In this document: in pieces, positions 1 through 9,099 of the stretch
How positions within the stretch are numbered: position 1 is the stretch's first letter
Layout: every line of letters begins with the position of its first letter
Origin: Dehalococcoidia bacterium
Lineage (GTDB): Bacteria; Chloroflexota; Dehalococcoidia; CAUJGQ01
Length of the DNA: 64,000 nt
Assembly: GCA_035310145.1 (NCBI GenBank)
Contig: DATGEL010000078.1
Location: 1-64,000, forward strand
Direction of reading: 5' to 3'
The notes under the pieces: generated by a model
The model's input: the letters and a program-made list of their open reading frames with translations, nothing else
Database searches by the model: none
What the model was told of the DNA's origin: nothing
Translations under genes and position numbers: made by a program

Positions 1-38
1 CGAACGGGTCCGAAGCCCCTACAACTGTGACTATCCAT
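1..38 (-). CDS. 5' end of an unidentified protein, cut by the window edge
   Basis: Only the first 12 codons lie inside the window (ATG at 38..36, reading MDSHSCRGFGPV). The start is supported by a very strong ribosome binding site: AGAAAGGAGGTGAT on the minus strand (56..43) matches the anti-Shine-Dalgarno tail over 14 bases and ends five bases before the ATG. A promoter-like pair lies just upstream at 94..65. The gene lies 73 bp downstream of the HTTM gene on the same strand. Nothing can be said about function from so few residues. Confidence 0.5.
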   Translation of the reverse strand, partial: MDSHSCRGFGPV

Positions 39-64
39 CCGCATCACCTCCTTTCTGCGCCGCC

Positions 65-94
65 AGCGTAGCACGCGCCCGATCGGCGCGTCAA
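65..94 (-). promoter_or_regulatory. Predicted promoter with inverted repeat over the -35 box
   Basis: On the minus strand TTGACG (94..89) and TACGCT (70..65) are separated by 18 bp, and transcription would start about 20 bases before the ATG at 38. The -35 box sits in the loop and arm of a perfect inverted repeat, GGCGCG-TTGA-CGCGCC (100..85), and a second one, GCGCC-GATCG-GGCGC, follows in the spacer. These could be an operator, or a hairpin ending the upstream HTTM transcript; there is no T-run after them. Confidence 0.45.
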
Positions 95-111
95 CGCGCC
101 AACGGCGCCAA

Positions 112-1452
112 TTATGGCGAGCCCGCCACGGTTTCATCACCCGCCACCGGCGAGACCGCGGCCCGCTGCATCTCGGCGTCGATCGCCGGCTGCCCCTCAT
201 CAGTGCTGCGCCCCTCCCGGCAGCCCAGCCATCCGACGCCCAGCAGCTGGGGCGCGAGTGGGGCAAACGGCGCGAGCAGGCGCAACGCCGGCAACCGCCT
301 CCGCAGCCAGCGCCCCGCCTCATCGCCGCTCAGCCGAGTCTCGCCGGGTCTGAGCACCGCGGCCGGCGCCTCGCTCGGTCTCTCGGGCTCGAACGTAAGC
401 TGGCCAAACAGATCGAAGGACCGCAGCACGCGTGCGCCGCGCCGGACGCGGGGATCGCCCGCATCGATCGCCAGCCGGGCGCGCGGCATCAGTCGGATCG
501 GCCAGCGGCTACACATACGCTGCCACCAGCCTTCCACGTCGGTGAACAGCACATAGCCGATCAGCATCGCCGCGCTGAACTGCGGAATGTTCATGCTGTA
601 CTCGATGCCCAGGTGCAAAAGCAGACCGTTCAGCAGCACGAACGGCCGCAACGGCGGGATCCAGACGAGAAACGCCATTGCCGTTTCCACGGCCAGCGTC
701 CAGTAGGTCGCCAGATTCACCAGCAGCAGCGAGTGCGCGAGGAACGGCACAGGAAAGTGGTGGAACTCCTCAAGGCGCGTGGTGTAGTACAGCGCCGTGC
801 CGTTGACCCATGCCTGCCCCTTCAGCTTCAGCAACACCGTCGAGGCGTAGACCAGGGCTATCTGAAGCTGTAAGATGCGCTGTGCCCAGGGCGGCGTCAG
901 CGGCGGCCGCTCCGGGGCACGGCCGCGCGCCAGGGCGCGCAGGCGATCAACGGAGAACGCGGCGCCGCACGGCGCCAGGATCAAATAGAAGCCGCTGACC
1001 CGCAGCACCACATCCGCCCCATTGAGCGCCAGGGGATTGGCCCGCCCGATCGAGATCAGGCCGATGAACACGGCCGCCGCGCTCCAACGTGAGTAGAGGC
1101 CGATCGCCAGGCAGACGGCCGCGAATCCGAGCGCGACGAAGAACAGGCGCACCGCCAGCGGATCGGTCAGCCAGAACAGCACGCTCGGATGCGGCTCGCG
1201 GCCCCACCACAGGTCCCCGAGCCACAACTGGTGGTGGGCCACTGCCGGCGCGAGCATCGCCTTGCTGCCAAAGAAGTCGTCCACGCTAGGGAGGAAGAGC
1301 AGCACGAAGATCAGTACGCAGAGGCCGTAGAGCGCCCGGTAGAGACCAATGGTCACGGTCGAGATCGGCTCGAACCAGAAGCAGCACCAGGCGCGCCAGG
1401 GCGCCAGTAACGGCGCAATGAACCGGCGGACGTCGACGGGCCAGCGGCTCAT
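112..1452 (-). CDS. HTTM-domain membrane protein (vitamin K-dependent gamma-carboxylase-like)
   Basis: This 446-residue polytopic membrane protein matches the HTTM (horizontally transferred transmembrane) family, the bacterial relatives of vitamin K-dependent gamma-carboxylase. Seen: several hydrophobic helices, an early segment around PISTVTIGLYRALYG, the conserved-looking run VLLKLKGQAWVNGTALYYT, and a more polar C-terminal tail of about 100 residues rich in Arg and Pro. The true start is the ATG at 1452, which overlaps the stop of the upstream gene (ATGA), so the two are translationally coupled. Family members are rarely characterised and carboxylase activity cannot be assumed; the epoxidase or carboxylase residues were not verified. 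Confidence 0.75.
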   Translation of the reverse strand: MSRWPVDVRRFIAPLLAPWRAWCCFWFEPISTVTIGLYRALYGLCVLIFVLLFLPSVDDFFGSKAMLAPAVAHHQLWLGDLWWGREPHPSVLFWLTDPLAVRLFFVALGFAAVCLAIGLYSRWSAAAVFIGLISIGRANPLALNGADVVLRVSGFYLILAPCGAAFSVDRLRALARGRAPERPPLTPPWAQRILQLQIALVYASTVLLKLKGQAWVNGTALYYTTRLEEFHHFPVPFLAHSLLLVNLATYWTLAVETAMAFLVWIPPLRPFVLLNGLLLHLGIEYSMNIPQFSAAMLIGYVLFTDVEGWWQRMCSRWPIRLMPRARLAIDAGDPRVRRGARVLRSFDLFGQLTFEPERPSEAPAAVLRPGETRLSGDEAGRWLRRRLPALRLLAPFAPLAPQLLGVGWLGCREGRSTDEGQPAIDAEMQRAAVSPVAGDETVAGSP

Positions 1453-2042
1453 TGCAGGTCGCTTCTGCTGATCGGCTGCTGGAAGAACTGGTAGCTGCTC
1501 CAGGCGTGTGGCGGGTCGTGACTGATGTCGCCGTTCGCGGGGGGCGGCGGCACCTCCCACCAACTGCGGATCAGCGTCACCAGCACCGGCGGATTCGCCG
1601 GATTCCCGACATTCTGCCGCGCCACCCAGCGCGCCAGATCCGGCCAAATCGCGGCGTAGGCGTCGAGGTGCGCGTACTCTTCGTACTTGCGGAAACGCTC
1701 CAGGCGGTAGCGCGTCACGAAGTCTAGCTGATCCATGCGGGGGAACGACCAGTCGCGCTTCGAGCCGTCGCTGTAGCGAATTTGCGCGTGGATGTAGAGG
1801 TTGAGATTCGCCGGCTCCGGCGCGAACATGCCCCAGCTCTGCCAGATGCCGGCGAAGTTGATGTAGCGATCGCTGACTCCCTGCACGGCACTGCGCGCCT
1901 GTGACGCCGGCAGCAGCCACACCAGCACCGCGGCGATGTGCAGCAGGATCAGCACGGACAGCGCGGCCCGGCGCGGCGCGCCGTAATGCGACGCCTGTCG
2001 TGGCTCGTCGATCCCAAGCGCTGTCGCGTCGCGTCGTGCCAT
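1449..2042 (-). CDS. Small membrane-anchored partner of the HTTM protein
   Basis: A 197-residue protein with one hydrophobic segment at about residues 26-46, followed by a soluble region starting with a W-x-x-WGMFAPEP motif and containing charged stretches (YRLERFRKYEEYA). The W..FAP.P signature resembles DUF5819-type proteins of unknown function that often accompany HTTM proteins. Its stop overlaps the HTTM start by four bases, so the two are almost certainly co-translated and may work as a complex or as enzyme and substrate carrier. That role is inference; the family has no established biochemistry. Confidence 0.6.
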   Translation of the reverse strand: MARRDATALGIDEPRQASHYGAPRRAALSVLILLHIAAVLVWLLPASQARSAVQGVSDRYINFAGIWQSWGMFAPEPANLNLYIHAQIRYSDGSKRDWSFPRMDQLDFVTRYRLERFRKYEEYAHLDAYAAIWPDLARWVARQNVGNPANPPVLVTLIRSWWEVPPPPANGDISHDPPHAWSSYQFFQQPISRSDLQ

Positions 2043-2209
2043 CGCCGTCGCCTTGCGCCATTCAGGGTACTACGCCAGGTGTCGCACCGACCGCACCTGT
2101 GATCAGCGGCGGCAACGCCGGCGCTCAGCACCGCAAGAAACCGTTGGCTCGACGAACCGTGTGTCCGTGGCCGCCGCCAACCGATCGGCGCCTTTGCCCC
2201 TCGCCGTGC

Positions 2210-3727
2210 TCAGGCGCCTCCTGAGCCGGTCAGCAGGCTGCGGGCGACGGACGCCTCGTCCCAGGGTAACGAGCCCTGCGGTGTCTGGATCGAGTGTTCG
2301 TGGCCTTTGCCCGTAAGCAGCACGAGGTCGCCGGAGCGGGCCAGCGAGAAGGCCCGCGCGATGGCGGCCCGGCGGTCGATCTGCCGCTCAAACTGACGCC
2401 CTTCACATGCGCCCGCGGCGATCATCGCCTCGGCGATCTCACCGACAATCGCTGCCGGATCTTCGCCACGCGGGTCCTCGGAGGTCAGCACCGCGTAATC
2501 GGCGGACCGCGCGGCCACGGCGCCCATGCCCGTCCGCCGTTCGCCGCCGCGCTCGCCCGCGCAGCCGAAAACGGCGATCAGCCGGCCATGGGTGAGCGGC
2601 CGCAAGGTCTCCAGCACCTTCTGAAACGAGGCGGCCGTGTGCGCGTAGTCAATGATCACGGTGAACGGCTGGCCGGCGTCGAGGCGCTGCATGCGGCCGG
2701 GGACGCCGGCGAAGCTCTCCAGCCCACCGGCGATGACCGCGGGAGCGATTCCCAGCCCGATCGCCACCGCCGCGGCCGCCAGCGCGTTTGCAACGTTGAA
2801 GCGTCCGGGCAACCCCAGCCGCGTGCGTACGGTCCCCGCGGGGGTCTGAAGCAGCAGCGCGCTGCCGTCGGGTTGCAGGTCAATCTCGCGGGCACGTACG
2901 TCCGCCGCGGCGTCGATGCCGTATGTCAGGCGGCTGGCGCGGGTGGCGGCGGCCATGCGCGCTGAGGCCGGGTCGTCGGCGTTCAGCACGGCGAGCTTGG
3001 GCACGCCCTTGTCGATCGAAAGATCCAGCATAGCGAAGAGCCGCGCCTTGGCCGCGGCGTACGCGTCGACGGTGCCGTGGAAATCGAGGTGATCCGGGCT
3101 GAGGTTGGTGAAGACCGCGACGTCGTACTCGCAGTGGTCGAGCTTGTGCAGCTCCAGGCCGTGGCTGGTCGACTCCAGCACCGCGTGGCTCGCCCCGGCC
3201 TGCACCATCCGCCGCAACAGCTGCTGCACTTCCAGCGCCTCCGGTGTGGTCTGGCGTGAATCGTTCTCCTCCCAGGCCGCGCCGATCTTGAAGGCCGCCG
3301 TCGAAAAGAGGCCGCTGCGGTGGCCCGCGGCCTCCAGAACCGTGCTTATGAGATAGCTGGTTGTGGTCTTGCCGTCTGTGCCGGTGACGCCGATCGTGAC
3401 CAACTCGCGCGCCGGGTAGCCGAACCAGGTCGCGGCGAGCGTCGCCAATGCGGCCCGCGGATCGTCCACTCCGATCAGCCGCCGGCCATACGCGGCGGCG
3501 ACCGGTTCAAGCTGTTCCCGTTTCTCTGTTTCCGCCACCGCGGCCGCGGCGCCACGGCGGAACGCGTCCCCGAGGTACGCGGCCCCATCGACGTGATACC
3601 CGGCTATCGCCACGAACAGAGCGCCGCTGGTGACGCGGCGCGAGTCGTAGCAGAGGCCCGTGATCGCCGCGTCCGCCCCGGCGAGCGGCGGCAACCCGAG
3701 CGCATGGATCAGCGCGGAAAGCAGCAC
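2210..3727 (-). CDS. murE: UDP-N-acetylmuramoyl-tripeptide synthetase MurE
   Basis: Adds the third amino acid to UDP-MurNAc-L-Ala-D-Glu during cytoplasmic peptidoglycan precursor synthesis. Seen in the 505-residue protein: N-terminal Mur domain with YDSRRVTSGALF at about 27, ATP loop GTDGKTTT at 116-123, NLSPDHLDFHG around 208, AAKARLF containing the lysine normally carbamylated (about 227), and the C-terminal Mur ligase domain. The third-residue specificity motif is EDPR-GED (417-423) instead of DNPR of diaminopimelate-adding enzymes. The GTG at 3727 is chosen because it gives the usual N-terminal length; an in-frame start at 3832 would add 35 Arg-rich residues unlike the family. The gene stands alone, not in a dcw cluster. 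Confidence 0.9.
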   Translation of the reverse strand: MLLSALIHALGLPPLAGADAAITGLCYDSRRVTSGALFVAIAGYHVDGAAYLGDAFRRGAAAAVAETEKREQLEPVAAAYGRRLIGVDDPRAALATLAATWFGYPARELVTIGVTGTDGKTTTSYLISTVLEAAGHRSGLFSTAAFKIGAAWEENDSRQTTPEALEVQQLLRRMVQAGASHAVLESTSHGLELHKLDHCEYDVAVFTNLSPDHLDFHGTVDAYAAAKARLFAMLDLSIDKGVPKLAVLNADDPASARMAAATRASRLTYGIDAAADVRAREIDLQPDGSALLLQTPAGTVRTRLGLPGRFNVANALAAAAVAIGLGIAPAVIAGGLESFAGVPGRMQRLDAGQPFTVIIDYAHTAASFQKVLETLRPLTHGRLIAVFGCAGERGGERRTGMGAVAARSADYAVLTSEDPRGEDPAAIVGEIAEAMIAAGACEGRQFERQIDRRAAIARAFSLARSGDLVLLTGKGHEHSIQTPQGSLPWDEASVARSLLTGSGGA

Positions 3728-3931
3728 GTCCGGCCCCGATCCCGTGGACTCTGCGACGGCGCGCCGCGTCCGTCCCCTGCATTGTGCATGCGTCCGCTTC
3801 CGGACGACAAACCTGGCGCGCTCCCCGCGCACGGCGCCGGCGGCGCTGCTACCGGGCGCTTATGTCGCCAAATCGCCACATCTGCGCGTTCTCGCGCAAG
3901 CTTCATGTGATAGTATCCCCGGCGAGGCGTT

Positions 3932-4855
3932 ATGTTCGAGCGACGTATCGCGCCCGCGGAGCGACCGCGCAGCCGGACCGAAGCGCGATATTCTCCGACA
4001 GGCCACGCTACTCGGTTCGCGGGGACGTTCGCCGCGGCTCTCACGCTGGCGCTGGCGCTGCTGGTGGGCGCCGGCTTTACCGCCGTGCGAGCGCCCCACG
4101 CGATGGCCGCGGGCGGCTGCGCACTCTCGCGGCCATCGCTGGCGCAGGACTTCGAAGAGGCCGATCTGCTGCGGCGCCTGAACGAGTACCGAACGCGCAA
4201 CGGCCTCGGCGCGCTGGCGCTCTCCCCCGCATTGATGGCCGCGGCCGCCTGGAAAAGCACGGATCTTGGCGCGAACGCCTACTTCTCCCACGACGATCTG
4301 TTCCGCTCCTGGCTGCAACGGCTGCGCGACTGCGGCTACACGGCCAGCGTCAACGTCGCCGAAAACCTCGCCGCCGGCAACGCGGACGCGGCCTCGACCT
4401 TCGCGCAGTGGCAGAGTTCGAGCGGTCACAACGTCAACATGCTCAATCCGTCCATGCGCGTTGTCGGCATCGCCCGCGCCTTCTCAGCCAGCTCGCCCTA
4501 CGGCTGGTACTGGACCGCGGACTTCGCCGCCGTCGCCGACGGTGACGTTGCGGCCGCATCGCCTCCGCCGGCGGCGCCTGCCGGCGGCCACGGCGCCGTG
4601 ACCGCGGACGGCGCCGCGACGACGAGCAGCTCCGGCGCCGCGCCTGCTCTCAACGCAACCGTCGTCGTGAGCGGGACGGGCGACTGCCTGCGCGTGCACG
4701 ACGCGCCCACGATCGGCGCGAACGTCGTTGGCTGCCTGCCCGACGGCACCGCGATGATCGTCTCCGCCGGGCCAATCTCGGCCGACGGTTACACCTGGTG
4801 GAAGCTTGGCGCGCTCGGCTGGGCGGCCGGCCAATATCTCGCCGCGGGCCAGTAG
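3932..4855 (+). CDS. Secreted CAP (SCP/PR1) domain protein with C-terminal SH3b domain
   Basis: A 307-residue exported protein. An N-terminal basic stretch and a hydrophobic segment (about residues 34-52) act as signal peptide or anchor. The CAP domain covers about 75-205 and has the family signatures YFSHDDLF, NVAENLAAG, a QWQSSSGHN motif and a final YWTADF strand. A Pro/Ala/Ser linker (about 205-245) leads to a bacterial SH3-like domain (about 245-305, LRVHDAP...WWKLG...GW). Bacterial CAP proteins are extracellular and mostly of unknown function; the SH3b domain suggests binding to cell wall. An extended -10-like TGATAGTAT lies at 3908-3916, giving a very short leader. Confidence 0.85.
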   Translation: MFERRIAPAERPRSRTEARYSPTGHATRFAGTFAAALTLALALLVGAGFTAVRAPHAMAAGGCALSRPSLAQDFEEADLLRRLNEYRTRNGLGALALSPALMAAAAWKSTDLGANAYFSHDDLFRSWLQRLRDCGYTASVNVAENLAAGNADAASTFAQWQSSSGHNVNMLNPSMRVVGIARAFSASSPYGWYWTADFAAVADGDVAAASPPPAAPAGGHGAVTADGAATTSSSGAAPALNATVVVSGTGDCLRVHDAPTIGANVVGCLPDGTAMIVSAGPISADGYTWWKLGALGWAAGQYLAAGQ

Positions 4856-4914
4856 CAGCGTTCCCGCTGCCGACGAGGCGGTGTGATGGCCGGCAGTGCA
4901 GCGGCGGCGGACGC

Positions 4915-5330
<416 letters not shown>

Positions 5331-5335
5331 TACCC

Positions 5336-5341
5336 AGTGTA
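5336..5341 (-). promoter_or_regulatory. -10 box of the rnpB promoter
   Basis: TACACT on the minus strand (5341..5336) ends six bases before the first paired base of P1 at 5330, exactly where a sigma-70-type start is expected. The -35 region is weak (CTGAAT at 5364..5359, 17-bp spacer). Confidence 0.5.
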
Positions 5342-5422
5342 CCTCGTCGGCCGGCGTCATTCAGTCGTGCCGGCGCTTGACGATTGTTCGCCTTCGTCCT
5401 ATGACAATCGCATGAAGGATGC

Positions 5423-7735
5423 GTGGCGAATTCGTTCCGCTGTCGGCCCGGCCGTCGCCGCGGATGCCCGGCCGTGACCCTGCTGAGCGCTGCGCTCGCC
5501 TTTCTGGCCGTTGACCTGCTGGCGGTGGCCGGAGGGCCGCCGTGGCTCGCCGTGCTGATTGCAGCGCCTGCCGCCTGGCTGCTGCCGGCACGACAGCGGC
5601 GCGGGCGGCTTGGCCATCTGGCGCTGGCCCTTGGGGTCGTCGCCTTCGCCATTTGGTATCTGCCTCCCCGGGTCGCGCCGGCCAGGGTCGGCGCCGTGGC
5701 GAGCCTCGCCGGCCGGCAGGTGCGGCTGCTGGTGCGCGCCGAGGGCGACGGTGATCCCCACCCCGCGTACGACGCCGTCACCGCCCAGGTGCTCGCACGA
5801 GCTGATGGCGGCGGCTCGCTCGACGGGCGGCTGCGGCTGTTGCTGCCCCCGCAGTCGGACGTGCGCGACGACGACGAGTGGCTCGTCGCCGGTGTGATCG
5901 AAGCCGTCCCAGCAGACGGCGGCTACGGCGCCTGGCTGCGCGACAACGGCTTCGACGGCTCCCTGGCGCCGCGGCTGGCGCAGTTGCAGCGGCGAGCAGC
6001 TACACCCCCCTGGATCCGTTTCTGGCGCCGGCTGCGGCTGCAATCGCTGCGGGGCTTGCGGGCGTCGTTGCCGCCGCGAGAGGCCGCGCTGGCGGAGACG
6101 CTCGTGTTCGGCGGGCGCCACGTGCTGCCCGCTGCGCTTCAGGCCGACCTTGCCGCCACGGGCACGACCCATCTGGCAACGGTGTCGGCCTTTAATTTGG
6201 TGCTCCTCTACGGGCTCGTGCTCGCGTCGCTCGCGCCCGTGCTGGGTCGCCGGCCGGCGCTGCTTCTGGCCCTTGCCGTGGCGAGCTGGTACGCACTCTC
6301 CGTCGGCATGCGTCCGCCGGTGCTGCGCGGCGAGATCCTGCTGCTCGGCCTGGCGCTCGCCGGGCTCTCCGGGCGGCCGCGCAGCAGCCTGATCGCGCTG
6401 GTGGACGCGGCCGTGTTGCTGCTCATCCCGCGGCCCGACCTGCTGCGCGACGCCGCCTACCAACTCACGTTCGCCGCGGCCGCCGCGCTCACCGTGCTGG
6501 CGCCCGCGCTGGTCCTCGGCCTGCAGCCTGCCCTGCCGGAGTACGAAGCGCGGAGTGCGCGCCGCGCCGCCGCGGCGGCTCTGGCGAGCGGCTCCGCCAT
6601 TGCGCTCGCCACGCTGCCGTTGGTCGCCGTCCGCTTCGGCACCGTGTCGCCTTATGCGGCGCTGGCCAACGCCCTGATCAACCCGCTGCTGCCCGCGATG
6701 ACGCTGCTGGCGCTGATCGCGGGCCTTGCCGTCTCGCTCGCCGGGTGGCTGGCGCCGCTGGCTGCGCCGCTCTGGCTGCTGCTGCTGTTCACCGAGCGGA
6801 TCGCGCACCTCTTTGCGTCGCTCCCGCTGTCTGGCTCGCACGCGGCATTCTCAAGCGCGCTGTTCTCGGCCGGCTGTGTGCTTGCCGTCCTTGCCCTTTC
6901 GGCCTGGCTGCGCCGCGCCGCTGGCGCCGGACGGGGCGGGGTCCGAGGAACCGGGCGGACGCCCGTGCGCAACTTCGTACGCGCCTCGTGGGCGTACGCG
7001 GGCGGCGCCGCGGTAGCGGCAGCGCTGGTGCTGCCCGGTCTGACCTTGCCATCCGCCGGCGCGGCCCCCGCGTCCGGCGCAAGCGTGGCCGTGCTTCCGG
7101 TCGGCGGCGCGACGGTTCTGCTGGTAACCGGGGAAAACCGCATGCGACTGCTGCTGAGCGACAGCGATGCCCCGGATGCGCTCGCCTACGCGCTCGAGGA
7201 TGCGCTGCCGGCCGGCGTCACGATCACGGCCGCCATTCCGCTCGATCGGAGGCCGCAAACGGCCCAGGCGCTGCATGCGGTTGCCGGAGACCGTATGCTC
7301 TGCCCGACCGCGTCCGAGAGCGCCGTCTGCGCGGGGCGACCGCCTGCGGCCGGTGACGGCCCGTTCGAGATCGCGCTTGGGCCAGACGCCACGCTGAGTG
7401 TCGCGGCGGATTCTGCATTTGAACCGATCGTGCTGCTGCGGGTCGCCGGGCAGACGATCCTGCTGGCGGGCGAGCCAGCAGCCGCGACCGGCAGCGAGCG
7501 CACTCATGTCGACGTCGCGCTTTTGCCGGGCTGGAGCCGCGGCACGTCGCATCGGTGGCTTGCATCACTCTCGCCGGGTGCGGTGGTGCTGCTGGGAAAC
7601 TGGCCCGCCGAAGCCGTGCGCTCGCTGCAGGCGTTGCTCCCATCGGCGATGGTACGCCGGGCCGGCGTGGGCGGTTCGCTGTTGCGCTTCGCCCCGGCTT
7701 CGTCGCGGACCCACCCGGCGAGCTCGAGCCGCTGA
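5423..7735 (+). CDS. comEC: ComEC/Rec2-family membrane protein with degenerate C-terminal domain
   Basis: ComEC forms the inner-membrane channel for DNA uptake in transformable bacteria. This 770-residue protein has N-terminal hydrophobic helices, an OB-like region (about 90-170), and a competence domain of many helices starting near residue 225, with the motif [18 protein letters not shown], where most homologues read HLLAISGxHV. The C-terminal third should be a metallo-beta-lactamase fold but has no HxHxDH motif or other metal-ligand pattern. Channel identity is well supported; nuclease-like activity of the C-terminus is probably lost. The start may instead be the GTG at 5474. No other competence gene is visible nearby. 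Confidence 0.8.
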   Translation: MANSFRCRPGRRRGCPAVTLLSAALAFLAVDLLAVAGGPPWLAVLIAAPAAWLLPARQRRGRLGHLALALGVVAFAIWYLPPRVAPARVGAVASLAGRQVRLLVRAEGDGDPHPAYDAVTAQVLARADGGGSLDGRLRLLLPPQSDVRDDDEWLVAGVIEAVPADGGYGAWLRDNGFDGSLAPRLAQLQRRAATPPWIRFWRRLRLQSLRGLRASLPPREAALAETLVFGGRHVLPAALQADLAATGTTHLATVSAFNLVLLYGLVLASLAPVLGRRPALLLALAVASWYALSVGMRPPVLRGEILLLGLALAGLSGRPRSSLIALVDAAVLLLIPRPDLLRDAAYQLTFAAAAALTVLAPALVLGLQPALPEYEARSARRAAAAALASGSAIALATLPLVAVRFGTVSPYAALANALINPLLPAMTLLALIAGLAVSLAGWLAPLAAPLWLLLLFTERIAHLFASLPLSGSHAAFSSALFSAGCVLAVLALSAWLRRAAGAGRGGVRGTGRTPVRNFVRASWAYAGGAAVAAALVLPGLTLPSAGAAPASGASVAVLPVGGATVLLVTGENRMRLLLSDSDAPDALAYALEDALPAGVTITAAIPLDRRPQTAQALHAVAGDRMLCPTASESAVCAGRPPAAGDGPFEIALGPDATLSVAADSAFEPIVLLRVAGQTILLAGEPAAATGSERTHVDVALLPGWSRGTSHRWLASLSPGAVVLLGNWPAEAVRSLQALLPSAMVRRAGVGGSLLRFAPASSRTHPASSSR

Positions 7736-7803
7736 GTCCGTGCCCGCAGCGGGTGATACGATGCTTCGCGGCGAACCAGCGCCCCGAACGAGGAGCATCG
7801 TGC

Positions 7804-8541
7804 ATGGCTCGCGTTGATGGCCGGCAGCCGAACGACCTGCGGCCGGTCTCGATCGTCCCCGGATATCTGAAGTTTGCTGAAGGCTCGGTTCTGGTCGAAA
7901 CCGGGCAGACGCGTGTGCTCGTCGCGGTTTCGATCGAAGACCGTGTGCCGCCGTTCCTGCGTGGCAGCGGCCGTGGCTGGGTTACGGCTGAGTACGCGAT
8001 GCTGCCCCGCTCCACGCAGACCCGCTCGAACCGCGAGTCCGTGGCGGGCAAGATCGGCGGCCGCACGCACGAGATCCAGCGGCTGATTGGCCGGTCGCTG
8101 CGCGCCGTCACCGACATGAAGCTGCTGGGCGAGCGCACCCTGACGGTCGATTGCGACGTGTTGCAGGCCGACGGCGGCACACGCACCGCGGCGATCACCG
8201 GCGCCTGGGTCGCGCTCTGGCTGGCCGGCAGCCGGGCGCGCGAGCAGTACCGGCTGGCCGGCAATCCCGTAACCGGCAAGGTGGCGGCCACCAGCGTCGG
8301 CATCGTCGGCGGCCTGCCCTTGCTGGATCTGTGCTACGAGGAAGACTCGCGCGCGGATGTCGATTGCAACGTCGTCATGACCGGCGATGGCCACTTTGTC
8401 GAGGTGCAGGGCACGGCCGAGGGCGCCACCTTCGGCCGCGGCGCCCTTGACGAGCTGCTGGACCTGGCCGAGGCGGGCATCCGCCGCCTCTTTGAGCTGC
8501 AACAGGCGGCGCTGCGCGGCGCCCGCCCGCCTCAGGCGTAA
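7804..8541 (+). CDS. rph: Ribonuclease PH
   Basis: Phosphorolytic 3'-5' exoribonuclease that trims tRNA 3' ends. The 245-residue length is typical. Conserved features seen: the N-terminal [13 protein letters not shown] block, [20 protein letters not shown] (phosphate and RNA binding), [16 protein letters not shown], and the [18 protein letters not shown] strand pair. The ATG at 7804 is preceded by GAGGAG at a suitable distance. It ends 10 bp inside the convergent HIT gene (8532-8541 shared). A possible -10 box TACGAT lies at 7757-7762. Confidence 0.95.
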   Translation: MARVDGRQPNDLRPVSIVPGYLKFAEGSVLVETGQTRVLVAVSIEDRVPPFLRGSGRGWVTAEYAMLPRSTQTRSNRESVAGKIGGRTHEIQRLIGRSLRAVTDMKLLGERTLTVDCDVLQADGGTRTAAITGAWVALWLAGSRAREQYRLAGNPVTGKVAATSVGIVGGLPLLDLCYEEDSRADVDCNVVMTGDGHFVEVQGTAEGATFGRGALDELLDLAEAGIRRLFELQQAALRGARPPQA

Positions 8542-8858
8542 TGACCGAGGTAGGTGCCGCCGATCACATGAATGTGGCCGTGCTCCTGGCTCTGCATGGC
8601 GTCGAAGCCGAAGTTCGAGAGCAGGCGAAAGCCGCTGGGACAGTGCTGCTCCCCCATCTTCGCCGCGATCGGTCCCACCTTGCCGATCATCGACGACCAC
8701 AGCTCCGACTGGCTGAGATGCTGCTTCGGCACGGCGAGCAACATCACCGGCACCCAGCGCAACACGTTGCGGAAGACCAGCACGTCGTCGTCTTCGTAGA
8801 GGATGTCGGCCGGCTCCTGCCGTTGGATGATGCGGCAGAAGATGCACCAGCGGGCCAC
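8532..8858 (-). CDS. HIT-family nucleotide-binding protein
   Basis: HIT proteins are small nucleotide hydrolases or transferases acting on dinucleoside polyphosphates or nucleoside phosphoramidates. The 108-residue protein carries the histidine triad HGHIHV at 93-98 (His93, 95, 97) and an N-terminal CIFC pair (Cys5, Cys8) often used to bind zinc. The GTG at 8858 is preferred because AGGAG lies seven bases upstream and the family begins just before CIFC. The 3' end overlaps rph by 10 bp in convergent orientation. The substrate is unknown. Confidence 0.85.
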   Translation of the reverse strand: MARWCIFCRIIQRQEPADILYEDDDVLVFRNVLRWVPVMLLAVPKQHLSQSELWSSMIGKVGPIAAKMGEQHCPSGFRLLSNFGFDAMQSQEHGHIHVIGGTYLGHYA

Positions 8859-9064
8859 GCACGGCTCCTGCTGCCGGCAGCCCTGGGGATGCACGGCGGG
8901 CGGCCGCAGCCGCCCCGCCAGATTGTAGAAACGGCCGCACGCGCGGTCAACGCGGTGCCGGTCTGGTGGTCGAACCACACATGCACCGAGCGGCGACGGC
9001 CAGATCGGTGGCGCTGCATGCTCTCGGCTCAGGCGTCCGAGTGCCACCCATCGTACGGGCAGCG

Positions 9065-9093
9065 TTCAGCGGCTGCCGTGCGGCGTGTATGAT
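9065..9093 (+). promoter_or_regulatory. Predicted promoter for glpK, probably leaderless
   Basis: TATGAT at 9088-9093 lies six bases before the ATG at 9100, so transcription should begin at or next to the start codon. A weak -35, TTCAGC at 9065-9070, is 17 bp upstream. No Shine-Dalgarno sequence precedes the ATG. The rest of 8859-9064 shows no gene or clear structure. Confidence 0.45.
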
Positions 9094-9099
9094 CGCGAC

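Noticed and set aside
41-56. Plus-strand GCATCACCTCCTTTCT resembling the 3' end of 16S rRNA
   Set aside because: The sequence before it lacks the conserved helix-45 and late 16S segments; the match is explained by an extended Shine-Dalgarno sequence on the opposite strand.
5399-6841. A 480-codon minus-strand frame opposite comEC
   Set aside because: Gln/Arg/His-rich antisense frame within a clear membrane protein gene.
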